Assembly (NCBI GenBank): GCA_014529385.2 | Contig: CM043971.1 | Location: 53,109,209-53,173,208 of the forward strand | DNA: 64,000 nt | Origin: Adiantum capillus-veneris | Lineage: Eukaryota > Streptophyta > Polypodiopsida > Polypodiales > Pteridaceae | Direction: 5' to 3' | Shown: positions 1 through 11,075 of the stretch, piece after piece | Position numbering within the stretch: position 1 is the first letter of the stretch | Layout: each line of letters starts with the position of its first letter | Translations under genes and position numbers: made by a program | Notes under the pieces: model-generated | The model's database searches: none | What the model saw: the letters and a program-made list of their open reading frames with translations, nothing else | Told to the model about the DNA's origin: nothing

Positions 1-219
1 CTGTCATAGGTTCCGCATTTGAGAGTGCCTCTGGAATGCCTCCCCCCCTCCTAGCCGAAGTCCTCCCGGACGACAAGGTATCGCCTCGGAGTATGTCCCA
101 TGCATAGGTTGAAACAATTGTGCTAATGCCTGGCCGATTAATGTGGCCCTACTTTATGCATACTCGGTCAATGCATGGAAAAATTTATGATGTGCAAGAG
201 AAGAGAATAAGCAAGTTGC
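1..219. other. No gene seen; probable 3' flank of the Ty3 element
   Basis: No coding region or terminal repeat is visible here. By position it is the 3' untranslated part of the minus-strand Ty3-type element whose last coding region ends at 220. It does not resemble the candidate 5' LTR at 23516-24454, so the 3' LTR probably lies outside the window. Confidence 0.4.
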
Positions 220-3066
220 TTATTGGCATTCGTTGTCGAGGTTTCCTACTTTCTTTGCAAGTAACAGTTGTAACTCTACTGCTCTCTTTTTAATTGTCTT
301 TTTTGCAAAAGGCAATTGCTTTGCTGACACTGTTGATGGAGTCGTAGCTGTTTCTAAGGATAGAATTGGTTGGGCCGTAATGGCTATGGGTCGTATTGCT
401 TTTGCTTTCCATTGGTATTTTGTTGTTGTCGATCTTTGTAGATGGTTTGGCACTTTCGTGTTTGCCACTGGGTTGTCTTTCATTGGCATCCACATATGTC
501 GGTTTTCCTTTTTGAAATGCATCTGTCTGCTTTTCGTTGTTGCTTGTACTGAAGGGAGTTCCTTTTGTTTTTGCTTTGGTATCCAAATGTGAGTGGCATT
601 TGGGTTATGGCTAAGCATTTTCTTTGGGATCCATATCTGTTTTATGACCCTGGGTTGTGGTTGAACCTTCTGCTTTGGTGGAATCTTTTTGTTGCAATGT
701 TGTGTGTCTGCCATGTCATTTCTATCTTTCCGCATCCATACTTGTTTACCTTGTTTTGGTAGCCTAGATCTTTGCATTGCGTCTAGTGACTTCATATGTC
801 GGTAAGTAGCACGGTTGGATTTTACCTGATTATTGGTCTCGGGTATCATGTTGTTCTTGAATGGCACTTGTGCTTTTGGCTTTGTTTCCAGTGATTGCAT
901 GGCTTGCAGTTGATCATGCTTGTATTGCTGAGCAAAAGCTATCACCTGTTGTTCATGTTCATGTTGAATTTTGACCGCCTTTGCTTTCCAATCTATTTGC
1001 ACATTGTACTCTTTTTGCCAAGGTTGCCATAGCATCATTGGGTGTTGTGTGCTTTCATCTGTCACCACGTAGAATTTGTGTGGGTAAATATATTGATGTA
1101 TCTGTACATGCAATGTAGTTGATCCCAATGTTTTTAACGGGTGTGATGTGCTACTTTCCAGCACTTGAGGAGTAGGATGAAGTTGACATGTGACTTTGAG
1201 CTGTTGGTATAATCCGTTAGAGATCAAATTTGCTTGAGCACCCGAATCAAGCAATGTTGTTGATTCAACTTGATTGCTGTCCACTTTGACCGCAATTATT
1301 GGCTCCACTGTTTCCTCCTCCAACTGCGTCAGTTGAATGGCATTGATTCTCAATGGTGGTCCACTTTGTTGTTGTTGTCGCAGAAGACGTCTTTTTGCAA
1401 TGCGTTCTTGTGCTTCGGCTTTAGCTTCCTCCCGTACTCTCTGTTTTTCCTTTGTTCTTTGTTTTCCTTGATGAATTTGTTGGAGCATCTCCTGTGTGAG
1501 TGGTAGATGATACCTCCTTAGTCGACATCCACTAATCCAGTTTGGCATTTCTTCACCTGCTAATGTAGCAAGCTTGACAGCTCTACTTTGTGATAGATCA
1601 CTAATCACAAATGGTCCCATCCCTCGCTTTTTAAGTTTCTTGGCATGTTGCTTCAAGGTATAAACAAGTACGTAATCACCTGTTTTGAACTCTTTGGTAC
1701 ACACATGTTTGTCAAAAAATTCTTTTTGTCTTCTCTTTTTAGCATAGATTGAAGCGACAGCTCGTAAGCGTAGTTCATCTAGCTTTTCAAGATCATCAAT
1801 TCTGGAAGAGAGCTCATGCCCTGTCCATTCTAAGCTTTTTGCTACTCGTAGAGTTGGAATTAAAAACTCTATGGGTAGTATAGCATTTAGGCCAAACACC
1901 ATGTTGTATGGTGTTTTTCCTATCGATGTTTTGTAAGCTACCCTGTATGACCATAGTGTTGAGTGTAGATGCTGATCCCAATCTGTTCTTGATTCTAACA
2001 CTATTTTAGTGAGAACCGTGCATAGTGTTTTATTTGTGGCCTCAGCTTGCCCATTGGCCTGTGGATGGTATGGTGCGGATTTCCTATGCATGACCATGAA
2101 TTCCTCTAGCAAGTATTCAATGACTTCATTGAGAAAATGTGTTCCACGGTCACTGATAATTTCTATTGGTAACCCGTAATGTACAAAAACATTCTCATAC
2201 AAAAATTGTGCCGTGGTGCATGCATCATCTTTTTGTGTTGCTTTGGCTTCGACCCATTTTGTGAGATAGTCCGTAGCCACAATGATATATTGGGTATGGG
2301 TGCGATATGCAGGGGGTGATATAGGTCCCACAAAGTCAATGCCCCATTTTGCAAATGCTCTTGCTCCCATCATTGGCCGTAATGGCATCTCATCTTTTTT
2401 TATTGGCATCTTGGTGCGTTGACATGCGTCACAACGCTTTACAAACTCTTCAACATCCATGTGCAATGTAGGCCACCAAATTCCCGCGGTTAAGACAATT
2501 TTTGCCGTCTTATCGCCCAAAAAATGGCCTCCACTTATTCCGCTATGTGCATGTTCTAGAATCAGCAGGTATTCGCTTTCACTTGCACAAATTCTAAGTT
2601 GATTGTCCTTTCCCCCCTTATAGAGTTGGTTCCCAATTAACTGAAAGTCACGAGCTTCCAGCTCTATAGCTTTTTCCCGTGCTCTTGTGATGTTTTCAGG
2701 GAACGTCCTGGTGGTTAAGAAGTCAATGATATATTGACTCCATGCAGGTGCTATGTTTACCTGAAACAAAGTTGTGTGATCCACTGGTCGTTTGGCACTA
2801 CATATAGTACAATTGGTAACATAAGAATGTGTGTCCGCATACATAGTTGGCCAATAAACCCCTAACTGTTTCAGTCTCAGGTATGTCTTCGCTGTTGAAG
2901 AATGAAATGCACAACCTTGAACATGTGCCTCTTCAAGGTAGCACTCGAATTCTTCTGGATCTATACATAATCGTAGGATTAGGTCCGAGATCCAAGATGA
3001 TACAACCATCCTGCTATCAACTGGAAGTTTTTTGTTCGTCGAATTGTTTGTTGTTTGGATCTGCAT
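220..3066 (-). CDS. Ty3 integrase with doubled zinc module and long C-terminal extension
   Basis: This 948-residue frame contains an integrase. Two HHCC zinc-binding modules lie in series: His48/His55/Cys86/Cys89 and His174/His181/Cys212/Cys215. Each follows a similar run (FQLIAGWLY just upstream in the RNase H frame; FQLIGNQLY at residue 141). The catalytic core has Asp244, Asp306 and Glu342, the D,D-35-E spacing. After the core (residue ~520) there is a charged/Q-rich stretch and a retropepsin-like LLDSGAQANLI (Asp607). A basic tail follows with repeated W-x-P-K motifs near Trp777, 812, 828 and 859. The frame joins the RNase H frame by a shift of a few bases near 2995. The first ~25 residues are that frame's shadow. 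The job of the extension is unknown. Confidence 0.85.
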   Translation of the reverse strand: MQIQTTNNSTNKKLPVDSRMVVSSWISDLILRLCIDPEEFECYLEEAHVQGCAFHSSTAKTYLRLKQLGVYWPTMYADTHSYVTNCTICSAKRPVDHTTLFQVNIAPAWSQYIIDFLTTRTFPENITRAREKAIELEARDFQLIGNQLYKGGKDNQLRICASESEYLLILEHAHSGISGGHFLGDKTAKIVLTAGIWWPTLHMDVEEFVKRCDACQRTKMPIKKDEMPLRPMMGARAFAKWGIDFVGPISPPAYRTHTQYIIVATDYLTKWVEAKATQKDDACTTAQFLYENVFVHYGLPIEIISDRGTHFLNEVIEYLLEEFMVMHRKSAPYHPQANGQAEATNKTLCTVLTKIVLESRTDWDQHLHSTLWSYRVAYKTSIGKTPYNMVFGLNAILPIEFLIPTLRVAKSLEWTGHELSSRIDDLEKLDELRLRAVASIYAKKRRQKEFFDKHVCTKEFKTGDYVLVYTLKQHAKKLKKRGMGPFVISDLSQSRAVKLATLAGEEMPNWISGCRLRRYHLPLTQEMLQQIHQGKQRTKEKQRVREEAKAEAQERIAKRRLLRQQQQSGPPLRINAIQLTQLEEETVEPIIAVKVDSNQVESTTLLDSGAQANLISNGLYQQLKVTCQLHPTPQVLESSTSHPLKTLGSTTLHVQIHQYIYPHKFYVVTDESTQHPMMLWQPWQKEYNVQIDWKAKAVKIQHEHEQQVIAFAQQYKHDQLQAMQSLETKPKAQVPFKNNMIPETNNQVKSNRATYRHMKSLDAMQRSRLPKQGKQVWMRKDRNDMADTQHCNKKIPPKQKVQPQPRVIKQIWIPKKMLSHNPNATHIWIPKQKQKELPSVQATTKSRQMHFKKENRHMWMPMKDNPVANTKVPNHLQRSTTTKYQWKAKAIRPIAITAQPILSLETATTPSTVSAKQLPFAKKTIKKRAVELQLLLAKKVGNLDNECQ

Positions 3067-4204
3067 TCCGTATTATCAAACCCACTTCCGAAGGAAAGAA
3101 TGCTAACAATTTCCTGAGACCATTTGGGTACCATTTCAATGTTGAAAAGATAAGCATCTAGTATGTCATCATCTACTCCTTCAGGAGCTTCCCCGTTGTG
3201 TATCCTTGAAAGATGATCCGCTCGTAGATGGGTTTTACCCTTTTTGACCACCACCGTGAAGTCAAATTCTAGCAATATAATAAACCAGCGTACGATTCTC
3301 CCTGTATTGCAAGGTTTATTTACTAGGTACAAAAGAGCTTGATGATCTGTGAAGAACACAAATTTGTTTGCAAGCAAATAATGCCAAAATTTCTTTACAG
3401 CATAAATCATTCCTAACCCTTCCCGCTCAGTGGTTGTGTAGTTCTTTTCTGCACTGTTTAATTGTCGGCTCGCATAGCAAACCGGAAAATCCATTGTTCC
3501 GTCTCTAGGTTGAGCCAGAATACTTCCAATGGCATATGCTAAAGCATCTATGTGGACATGGAATATCTTTTCCCAATCTGGTGCCTTTAGTACAGGTGCT
3601 GATACAAGGTTTTCCTTCATCTTTTGGAATGAAGTTTCACACTCCTCGGTCCACTCGAAATTGACTAGCAAACGATACAGAGGTTGCGCGATAACCGCAT
3701 ACATGTATATGAATCTTCGATAATATCCGCAGTGTCCCATGAAGGATTGCACTTGATTCGCATTAGTAGGCCTGGGTAGGTCTACAATGACTTTGACTTT
3801 GTCTAGATCTGTGGTTATGCCATTTCTTGAGACAATGTGTCCTAAGATTCGTCCTTGCTTAACCATAAATACACACTTTTTCGGGTTAAGACAAATTCGA
3901 TATGTCCTGCACTTTTCAAAGACTTTTTGCAAATGGTCAATATGTTCCTTTCGTAGAAGAGAGTGTACACACAGGTCATCCATGTAAATTTCTAAGAATA
4001 TTCTTAGGTATTCCTTGAATGCGTGAGTCATTAACCTTTGGAAAGTGGCTGATGCATTAGTTAAGCCAAATGACATAACTCGATACGCATAAATCTCCCA
4101 TTCTGTGGCAAACGTTGTTTTGTGTTGATCCTCCCTTGCTATTGCCAGTTGGTTGTATCCTGAAAACCCATCCAGAAAGGAATAAGCCCGTTTCCCGGCC
4201 CGAT
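2979..4204 (-). pseudogene. Ty3 reverse transcriptase (C-terminal part) and RNase H
   Basis: The frame begins at the insertion border with the RT palm (YSFLDGFSGYNQ), continues through SFGLTNASATFQRL and has the catalytic YMDD box. The connection domain and an RNase H with FHVHIDALAYAIGSILAQ and TDHQALLYLV follow. The RT N-terminus lies 11.9 kb away at 16060-16621 because a DNA transposon sits between the halves. Its end overlaps the integrase frame in another phase, which implies a small indel near 2995. Family assignment is firm. Function in this copy is lost. Confidence 0.9.
4203..4204. repeat. Left AT target-site duplication (likely)
   Basis: AT precedes the left TIR and recurs after the right TIR at 16058-16059. 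The choice is supported by restored reading frame of the interrupted RT. The flanking G/C symmetry leaves slight ambiguity. Confidence 0.5.
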
Positions 4205-4234
4205 TAGGAAATTTCAGAGGTCATTTGGAGGGCC
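4205..4234 (+). repeat. Left terminal inverted repeat
   Basis: Starts TAGGAAATTTCAGAGGTC and ends GGAGGGCC. It is the reverse complement of 16028-16057 with one mismatch (A versus G at the 12th base). Confidence 0.9.
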
Positions 4235-4555
4235 ATATGAAGAGAGAGAAAAATAGAGCGCGTCCAGTGAGCATGAAGGCTACGTTACGTAGGAAAGTAC
4301 GTGGAAAGACTCAAAAAATAGGAAAATAGCATAAAACTTTCACGAAACTAGGATTGTAGCATAGTAATTTCCTTCCTTTTACCGAGCTTTTAGGTGCTTG
4401 CATGTGGTCCCACTTCTGATATTCTCTTATGGTCATTAACGTACTGGAGGGTGACCATTAAGCCCGCACAAGATATTGGAATTCTAAAACACTTTCCCTC
4501 CATTAGAATGCTTTTAAAGTGAATCTCCCTCCACTAAATCTTTTCTCTGAGAGTT

Positions 4556-5976
4556 ATGGCGTCCACGTCTTCTCGCCCAAGAGCCTCCAGGTGTTTACTG
4601 TCTCTCACACCAACAACCAACAACTGCACTTTGCCTAGAAGGCCAAGTAGTAGCATATCCTCAATTACAATACCAGCTTCAATAAGTGCAGAGAACCAAT
4701 GGGTTGGACAAAGGATAAACAAAGGTTCATGGGTCCTCATGCAACCAAGAAGACCCAAGAGGTCTAGTGGTATCAACGTTTACCGCTCAGCATGGAAGGC
4801 CAGGGTGTTGGATTTCAAAGTTGAAATCGGCAAAAGATCTGTAAAGGAAGTTCTTGTTCAGCATGTGTTTACCCATCCAGAGGTGATAGCAAACGGTGGA
4901 AATGTATCAGATATACATCAACCACGTTGCAATTGTAAGTACTCTTGACATGTGAACTTACTGGTACTCTCATTATAACTTTTCTTATATATTTTGCAAT
5001 GTTTCTCCCGCTTGTTATGAGTAATGTCTCCATTCTTCACAGCTCAATTACATTAGATTTGTCATTTGTACTTATTGATACTCTTAGTTTAACTCTTCTT
5101 ATATATATTGCAGATGTTTATCCCTCTTCTTATGAGCAATGGGAACCTGTGAAGTGCATAATAGGCCTCTTCCATGTTGTTCATGCCCACATTGGTTCTC
5201 TACAGTACTCAGAGAGGAGGAGCAAAATACTGGCTGATGAGGGAATCTTTTTTTATGACCACTTTTACCAACTCAGCTCAGGGAATAAGAATGGCATGTT
5301 GGTGAAAGTGCCTCTACCAACCAATTGGAACACTGTGGACTGGCCAGTTCCCGAGGAAACAATGGTGGAGGCAATGCGAAGTAAGCTCTACAAGGATATA
5401 CAAAGGTCTCTACGTAGCTCTATTCCTACCAAACTGGTTAGAATTGCAAACTTTTGTCCTGTTGCACTCTTCATAGAGCTGTTTCATAGCTACAACATCC
5501 GAGTTACAAAAACTATGTTCATGTGCAAGTCATTTCAGCAGTCATCCTGTGACAAACTTCTTGACAAAGGATGGTATGCAAAGGAAGAGATTGATTTATG
5601 GTGCGAGGTCGCGCTTGATACTCTAGTTGTCAAGTACATGATTGCAAGCCAATCACTGTTACTCTCATTTTGGTATATGCGATCACAAATGCTAAACGGT
5701 AAGTACATTCCTATGGACCAGGTTTCTGCAGGTTTGGAAGATAATCCTACTATGGATGTGGAAGTGATTGATAAAGATCATGGCCTACTATTGGTGGTTA
5801 CAATAAGGGAGCTATGCAGTCTTCAGCATTTGCGAAATGACATCATTGAAGAGTCAATGGACAAGGACCTATCAGATTTTTCCTTTTTCTTAGCTGGCCG
5901 TAAGGTGATGCGGCGAAGGGAAAAAGATATTTTGTGCAAAGAGTTGGATGGTCGGGTTGAAGTAGTGTCAATGTAA
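4556..5976 (+). CDS. Transposon gene A: unknown protein, two exons
   Basis: Exon 1 runs 4556-4934 and ends at donor AATT|GTAAGT. Exon 2 starts at 5114 after acceptor ATTGCAG and ends with TAA at 5976. The phases agree and give about 413 residues. I do not recognise the family. The first ~50 residues are rich in Ser, Thr, Arg and Pro with few acids, like an organelle transit peptide (inference only). The rest is a mixed globular sequence with a Cys/Trp-containing middle (LLDKGWYAKEEIDLWCEVA). The intron has a duplicated acceptor region: 4960-5028 resembles 5072-5142, and only the second copy keeps a usable AG. It converges on gene B. No stop or frameshift was seen. Confidence 0.65.
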
Positions 5977-6095
5977 TAGATATTCTTGTGAACCCAAGTG
6001 TATACAAATGACTTTCAAGACATGAAGTTTATTGATCTCATTTTTCAATTGTGCCCTGTGAAAAAGTGTGCTTGAAATACATTTCTTTACCACGT

Positions 6096-6100
<5 letters not shown>

Positions 6101-6160
<60 letters not shown>
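6101..6160. repeat. (CT)n-(AT)n microsatellite
   Basis: A CT run followed by a TA run lies in the 214-bp gap between the converging genes A and B. The other bases there are unremarkable and probably form the two 3' ends. Confidence 0.95.
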
Positions 6161-6163
<3 letters not shown>

Positions 6164-6190
6164 AGACAAGACAAAGACATGATAGAAGAA

Positions 6191-8973
6191 TCATCTTAAT
6201 TCATTAGAAAGTACAAACTCGTCCGTGAACAATGGACTGAGATACAATTTTTGTAAGTATGGAATCAGAATGTCTTCAAGGTAAAAATCGAAGGAATGCC
6301 CCTCGAAAGAAGGTGGTGAGATAGTTGTTCCCGGCGGATTTAGTTCTCCCTTTTCAGGAGTATCATCAATTAGTAGTGTATTAGTTGCATCAAAGGGTAC
6401 ACCGATTTGGCTAAACGGTTTGTACAAAAGAGGTAAGCCTGGTTTTTTAGGGTGGTAGTGGCCCTCAACGGTAACGCATTTTCTTTGATCATACAAAAAG
6501 GCAAAATCTGACGTGTGAGCTTGGCATACACTGCAAACTATTGCAACTAGTGGCGACAAGTTTTGCCTTTGCATTGAAGACCATATGGCAACTCTGAAGC
6601 GCGGAAGAAGAAACTGAATAAATTCCTTGGTTCCTGGACGAACCACGACTCGACAAGTTCCCATCCGAAACGTTTGCAAATCCTCAAAGGGTCCTTTGTC
6701 ACCGAGAGGCACCCGCATCAACAGCAATCCATTGACGTCCAAGATAATCAACCTCTGTAAAAGTTGACAAGTACATATAAGTAGTTAGAAGCTGAACATA
6801 TTTTTCCATACTTGAATAGACATTACCGGAACAACCGTATCTACAGGTAGCAAGGGTCCATACTGGGTCTCTGTAGTGTTCATGTCGTTGTTGCTCTCCT
6901 CCGCTTTATCTTCATAGTCATCATTCACATCTTCATCTGGGGTCTCCCCCATGGCTCTTTCTGCCTCATTCAAGGTTTCTTCCAAGGTCTTTTCGTCTCC
7001 CTCGGTTGATCGGCTTGCCTCATACATCCTTGCCTGATCCATATCATTTTGCTCATCCTTAGGCCTGCTTTCCTCATCCATATCCTTTTGCTCATCTATA
7101 GGCCTGCTTTCCTCATCTTGGGTTTCAGCCATAGGCTCTTTTGGCTCCTCCACTGGCTGACTTGGCTCTTTCATTGTCTCCTCCGGTTGAACCTTAGCAC
7201 CTTCCATATGCTCATTTGACCTTTCCTCATCCTTGGCTCTTTCATCTTCTACTGATATGACCCCCTCGGCCCGTTGTGATTCCACTGTATCAGATGTAGG
7301 GGTTTGTCGTGGTGGCACGTCATGTTTTGTAAGATCAATAGTGCGCTCATCCAAGCCGCTATCTTCAAGCTCTCTAGGGCTAGACATAGTAAGCAGGTGT
7401 TGTATTAAACTTACCCGGTATCTTTGCAAATAATCATATGTGTAGTTTTTTAAAGCACTCTGCAAAATTGAAAGACCACATGGTGAGAATTCTTTTATAG
7501 ACTAAACCAAAACTAATTGAATGCATTGCCAAATGGGTACCTTAGTCATGAAAGGTTTTAATGCAAAGTAGCTTTGCAGGACATATTCTGCATGGAGAAG
7601 ACATCTCCAGCCGCAAGAATTCCCATCGGTTTGATTTGGGACAGGTACTTCTTTGATTGGGGCCTTGTATAGTTCATACCTTCCACATAGCTTGCCATAG
7701 GCAAGCAACAACCTCTTTATACAACTGCACAAAGCAATGTCAAGATGTTAGCATGAGGCTTCAAATTTACATGGATATCTATAAGAAACACTTTCTGATA
7801 CAAAACACTTACAGCCTAATTTCAGGGTGGGTTCCTTTTATTGAATTGAACACCCACACTGTTGGTTGGTCAACATCAAGGCATATGAGACTCCAGTGAT
7901 GGTTGTTCTCATATGGAAAGATGATCACAGTAACTTCCAGCATAGCACAGTGGAGAAACCAACTCTCAAAGGTCCCAGATGGACTGTTCTTTTGTCTAAT
8001 AATTACTGACATTTGTGGATCAAGGAGAAACACCTCTGTGTGAGTGTGCATTGGGAGTTGACTTTTGATCAGGCTGCAGAGACTCTACCTGAGTTAGCAA
8101 ACCTATTATCTGAGTTTTCAAAAGCTAGCAAGATAGTAACACTTACTTAAGACAAGCATAGATAATTGTGTCTGAAATCTGAGCATCTGGATTCTGCAAT
8201 AAATTAATGTCCACTTTTTCCAGAGCTAGCTTTATGGCTCCATCTACAAATGGTATCTCTGCAAGCAAACCATTCTTCATTGAAAGTAGAGTTTCTTGAT
8301 TGCTTGCCTCTATAGACAGGGTCACATTGCACTCTGTTTGCCTCTGGGACTCCACTGCTACTTTTGCTTTCTCCTTAAGCTCTGCTTCCCTCATGTCCTC
8401 TGTTTGGCGAGCAATAGTCTCTGCCCTTGCCCTTGTATTCACATCATGTGTGACATCTACAACTGTGAGTTGTGGCACTAGCTGGGGGGGGTATAACAAA
8501 ATTTCCCTCATTTTCTTATCCTTGCAAACATTGGGGACCAGCAGTTTGTCATACCTCCACCTTATTCTTTTCAGTGTCTCACTATCTTTGTCCATTATAG
8601 TAACCCTGTGGGCATGGGCTGCAACAATGGTCATGTCACTGAAGTACTCCAGTAGGAAGTCCTCTGCTGCTTCCTGTAGAGCCATTAATGCCACCACCTT
8701 CCACCTTTTGGTGCCCCAGGTAGCTTCATCACATATGGACCTCACCATCCTCTGGAAGGGCAGCTTTGGTATGCATAAATCTACACATTTCTGTGCCTTT
8801 CTGATTTCTCTGAAAAGTCCCATGCAGGTTTGCAGCTTCTTCATCCTTGGCCCTTTCAGAATTTTATTTGGTTTTCCAGGTCTTTTCTTTGGGGTTGTAG
8901 ATCTGCTACTTGCTTTAGATGCTAATCCTGGTCCCTTGCCTGCCTTCCTTGCAGTGGCTTTTGTTCTAGCCAT
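6191..8973 (-). CDS. Transposon gene B: histone H3-like / Ulp1 protease / FCP1-like phosphatase fusion
   Basis: Five exons on the minus strand, 8973-8147, 8073-7813, 7724-7541, 7459-6827 and 6754-6191, all have GT..AG borders. Phases agree throughout, giving 822 residues and no stop. Residues ~1-135 resemble histone H3: an N-terminal ARTKATARK tail (Lys4, Arg8 and Lys9 kept, Ser10 replaced), then PKLPFQRMVR, ALMALQEAAEDFL and HRVTIMDKD in H3 order. A helical linker follows to ~275. Exons 2-3 carry a C48 Ulp1-like protease: HHWSLICLD supplies His, VWVFNSI has Asn where Asp is usual, and QTDGNSCGWRC supplies Cys. Exon 4 is an acidic Glu/Pro-rich linker. Exon 5 is an FCP1/NIF-type HAD domain with ILDVNG, RPGTKEF, IWSS and LLIDDTP. 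I chose the Met at 8973 because it places ARTK at the N-terminus. Function is inferred from domains only; exon 2 has an alternative in-frame acceptor at 8088. Confidence 0.85.
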
Positions 8974-9076
8974 CTCACTGTACACCAAAAGAAGAGTCTC
9001 AATCCCCTTCTCTCTTTCTATGACACTCTCTCTCTCTCTCTCTCTCTCTCTCCTTTCTATAGCTTAGCATATCTAA

Positions 9077-9127
<51 letters not shown>

Positions 9128-9135
9128 GTGCGCAT

Positions 9136-9196
9136 TACTAAAGGCGCGCGCGGAGCACGTTTTTACCTCAACAAACACCTCCGTGCGCCGTTAGTA
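9136..9196. repeat. GC-rich ~60-bp hairpin 1
   Basis: The left arm TACTAAAGGCGCGCGCGGAG (from 9136) pairs with the right arm CTCCGTGCGCCGTTAGTA (to 9196) across a ~20-base loop. It lies about 160 bases upstream of gene B's start. Confidence 0.8.
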
Positions 9197-9216
9197 TAGG
9201 GTAAAATAATACACAC

Positions 9217-9277
<61 letters not shown>

Positions 9278-9286
9278 AATGCACAG

Positions 9287-9345
9287 TACTAACGGCGCGC
9301 ATAGAGACATGCACTACAGGTATGCCTCTCTACGCGTGCCTTTGG

Positions 9346-9347
<2 letters not shown>
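9287..9347. repeat. GC-rich ~60-bp hairpin 2
   Basis: The left arm TACTAACGGCGCGCATAGAG pairs imperfectly with a right arm ending CTACGCGTGCCTTTGGTA at 9347. It has the same core and the same 61-bp span as hairpin 1. Confidence 0.75.
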
Positions 9348-9415
<68 letters not shown>

Positions 9416-9809
9416 GTGTAGTGTGTGTGTGTGTTTGTATTTTAAAGATGTGTGTCTATGTGTTTGTGAGTGTGTGTGTGTGTGTGTGTGTGGGTGTGTG
9501 TGTGTGTGTGTTTGTGAGTGTGTGTGTGTGGGTGTGTATGTGTGTGTCTGTGTGTGTGTGTTTGTATTTTAAAGATGTGTGTCTGTGTGTTTGTGAGTGT
9601 GTTTGTGAGTGTGTGTGGGTGTGTGTGTGTGTGTGTGTTTGTGAGTGTGTGTGTGTGTGGGTGTGTGTGTGTGTGTGTGTTTGTGAGTGTGTGTGTGTGG
9701 GTGACAGAAACAGAGATAGAGAGATAGAGGCAAAGGCAGAGGGAGAGGCAGACCTTCGTTATGTCGATGGGTGGGCTTGCTGTCGGAGACGCAGACGATG
9801 GCTCTTGCA

Positions 9810-9840
<31 letters not shown>

Positions 9841-10043
9841 TCTCTGTCTTTCACTCACTCTCTTTCACGAGGTGTGGTTTTTCTCTCTCTTGACCTCTTT
9901 ATAGACGTACAAAAGTATACGGTCTCAATAATGACCACACGTGTGACAGCATGCAAATATACTATAATTTATAGTGACACGTGGGGCGCCGCCGTGTGTA
10001 TCCGTTATAAGTGTGATTTTGAGAGAGAGAAAGAGAGAGAACA

Positions 10044-10153
<110 letters not shown>

Positions 10154-10408
10154 TTAGAGAGACAAAGAGAGAGAAAGAGTGATCAGATTGTCAGAGAGAT
10201 AGAGAGAGGGAGAGACACAGATTGAGAGAGAGATAGAGAGAGGGATTCCTTACTCTCAGAGAGAGAGAGAGAGGGAGGGAGAGAGACAGAGTCAGTTTGA
10301 CACACAGAAAAGCAATGGAGGAGACACCTCCCTTGGAGTTCCTGCAAACCCCACCAACAAAAAGTGATCTCTCACTCTTTCTCTCTGTATTTCCAACAGT
10401 TGGTACAA

Positions 10409-10439
<31 letters not shown>

Positions 10440-10584
10440 CTAAACAAAGAAAAACCCAGACTGTTGTTCAACACACACACCTCAATACCCATACTTCCAT
10501 AGACAGAGACACAGACACACATACACACAGACACACATAGAGATATATATACATTGTCTCTTTCCCTACCCTCTCTGTACACGT

Positions 10585-10645
10585 TACTAACGGCGCGCAT
10601 AGCCAACAAAATATTGGCTGCAGCTCTCTCCGCGCGCCTATAGTA
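10585..10645. repeat. GC-rich ~60-bp hairpin 3
   Basis: TACTAACGGCGCGCATAG at the left pairs with CCGCGCGCCTATAGTA at the right (to 10645), with CCAAC..TTGG inside. It lies on the gene C side of the block. Confidence 0.75.
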
Positions 10646-10666
10646 TTGTTATGACTCTCTCAGTTG

Positions 10667-10726
10667 TACTTAAGGCGCGCGGAGAGAGTTGCAAAACGCA
10701 CTTTTCCTTCCTTGTGCGCCTTTAGT
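10667..10726. repeat. GC-rich ~60-bp hairpin 4
   Basis: The left arm has ACTTAAGGCGCGCGGAG and the right arm GTGCGCCTTTAGT (to 10726). It is the fourth copy of the same palindromic unit, 350-400 bases before gene C's first recognised exon. Confidence 0.7.
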
Positions 10727-10740
10727 CAAATAGAAAAATA

Positions 10741-10808
<68 letters not shown>

Positions 10809-10829
10809 TGTGTATTTTTTAGTGTTCTT

Positions 10830-10889
<60 letters not shown>

Positions 10890-10915
10890 AGGTGTGTTTT
10901 TGTTTGTGCTTTGGT

Positions 10916-10954
<39 letters not shown>

Positions 10955-10965
10955 TTATATCTATC

Positions 10966-11003
<38 letters not shown>

Positions 11004-11075
11004 ATGATGGTTTGGTTTTGGCAGAGTTGTCATGTTTCCTGATGGTTTTGACTTGTCATGTTTCCTGATGAATAG

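Noticed and set aside
233-592. Plus-strand frames over the Ty3 integrase region
   Set aside because: They are antisense shadows of the minus-strand polyprotein frame.
8143-8973. A host histone H3 gene
   Set aside because: The H3-like part is strongly diverged, continues into extra exons and lies inside the transposon borders between its other genes.
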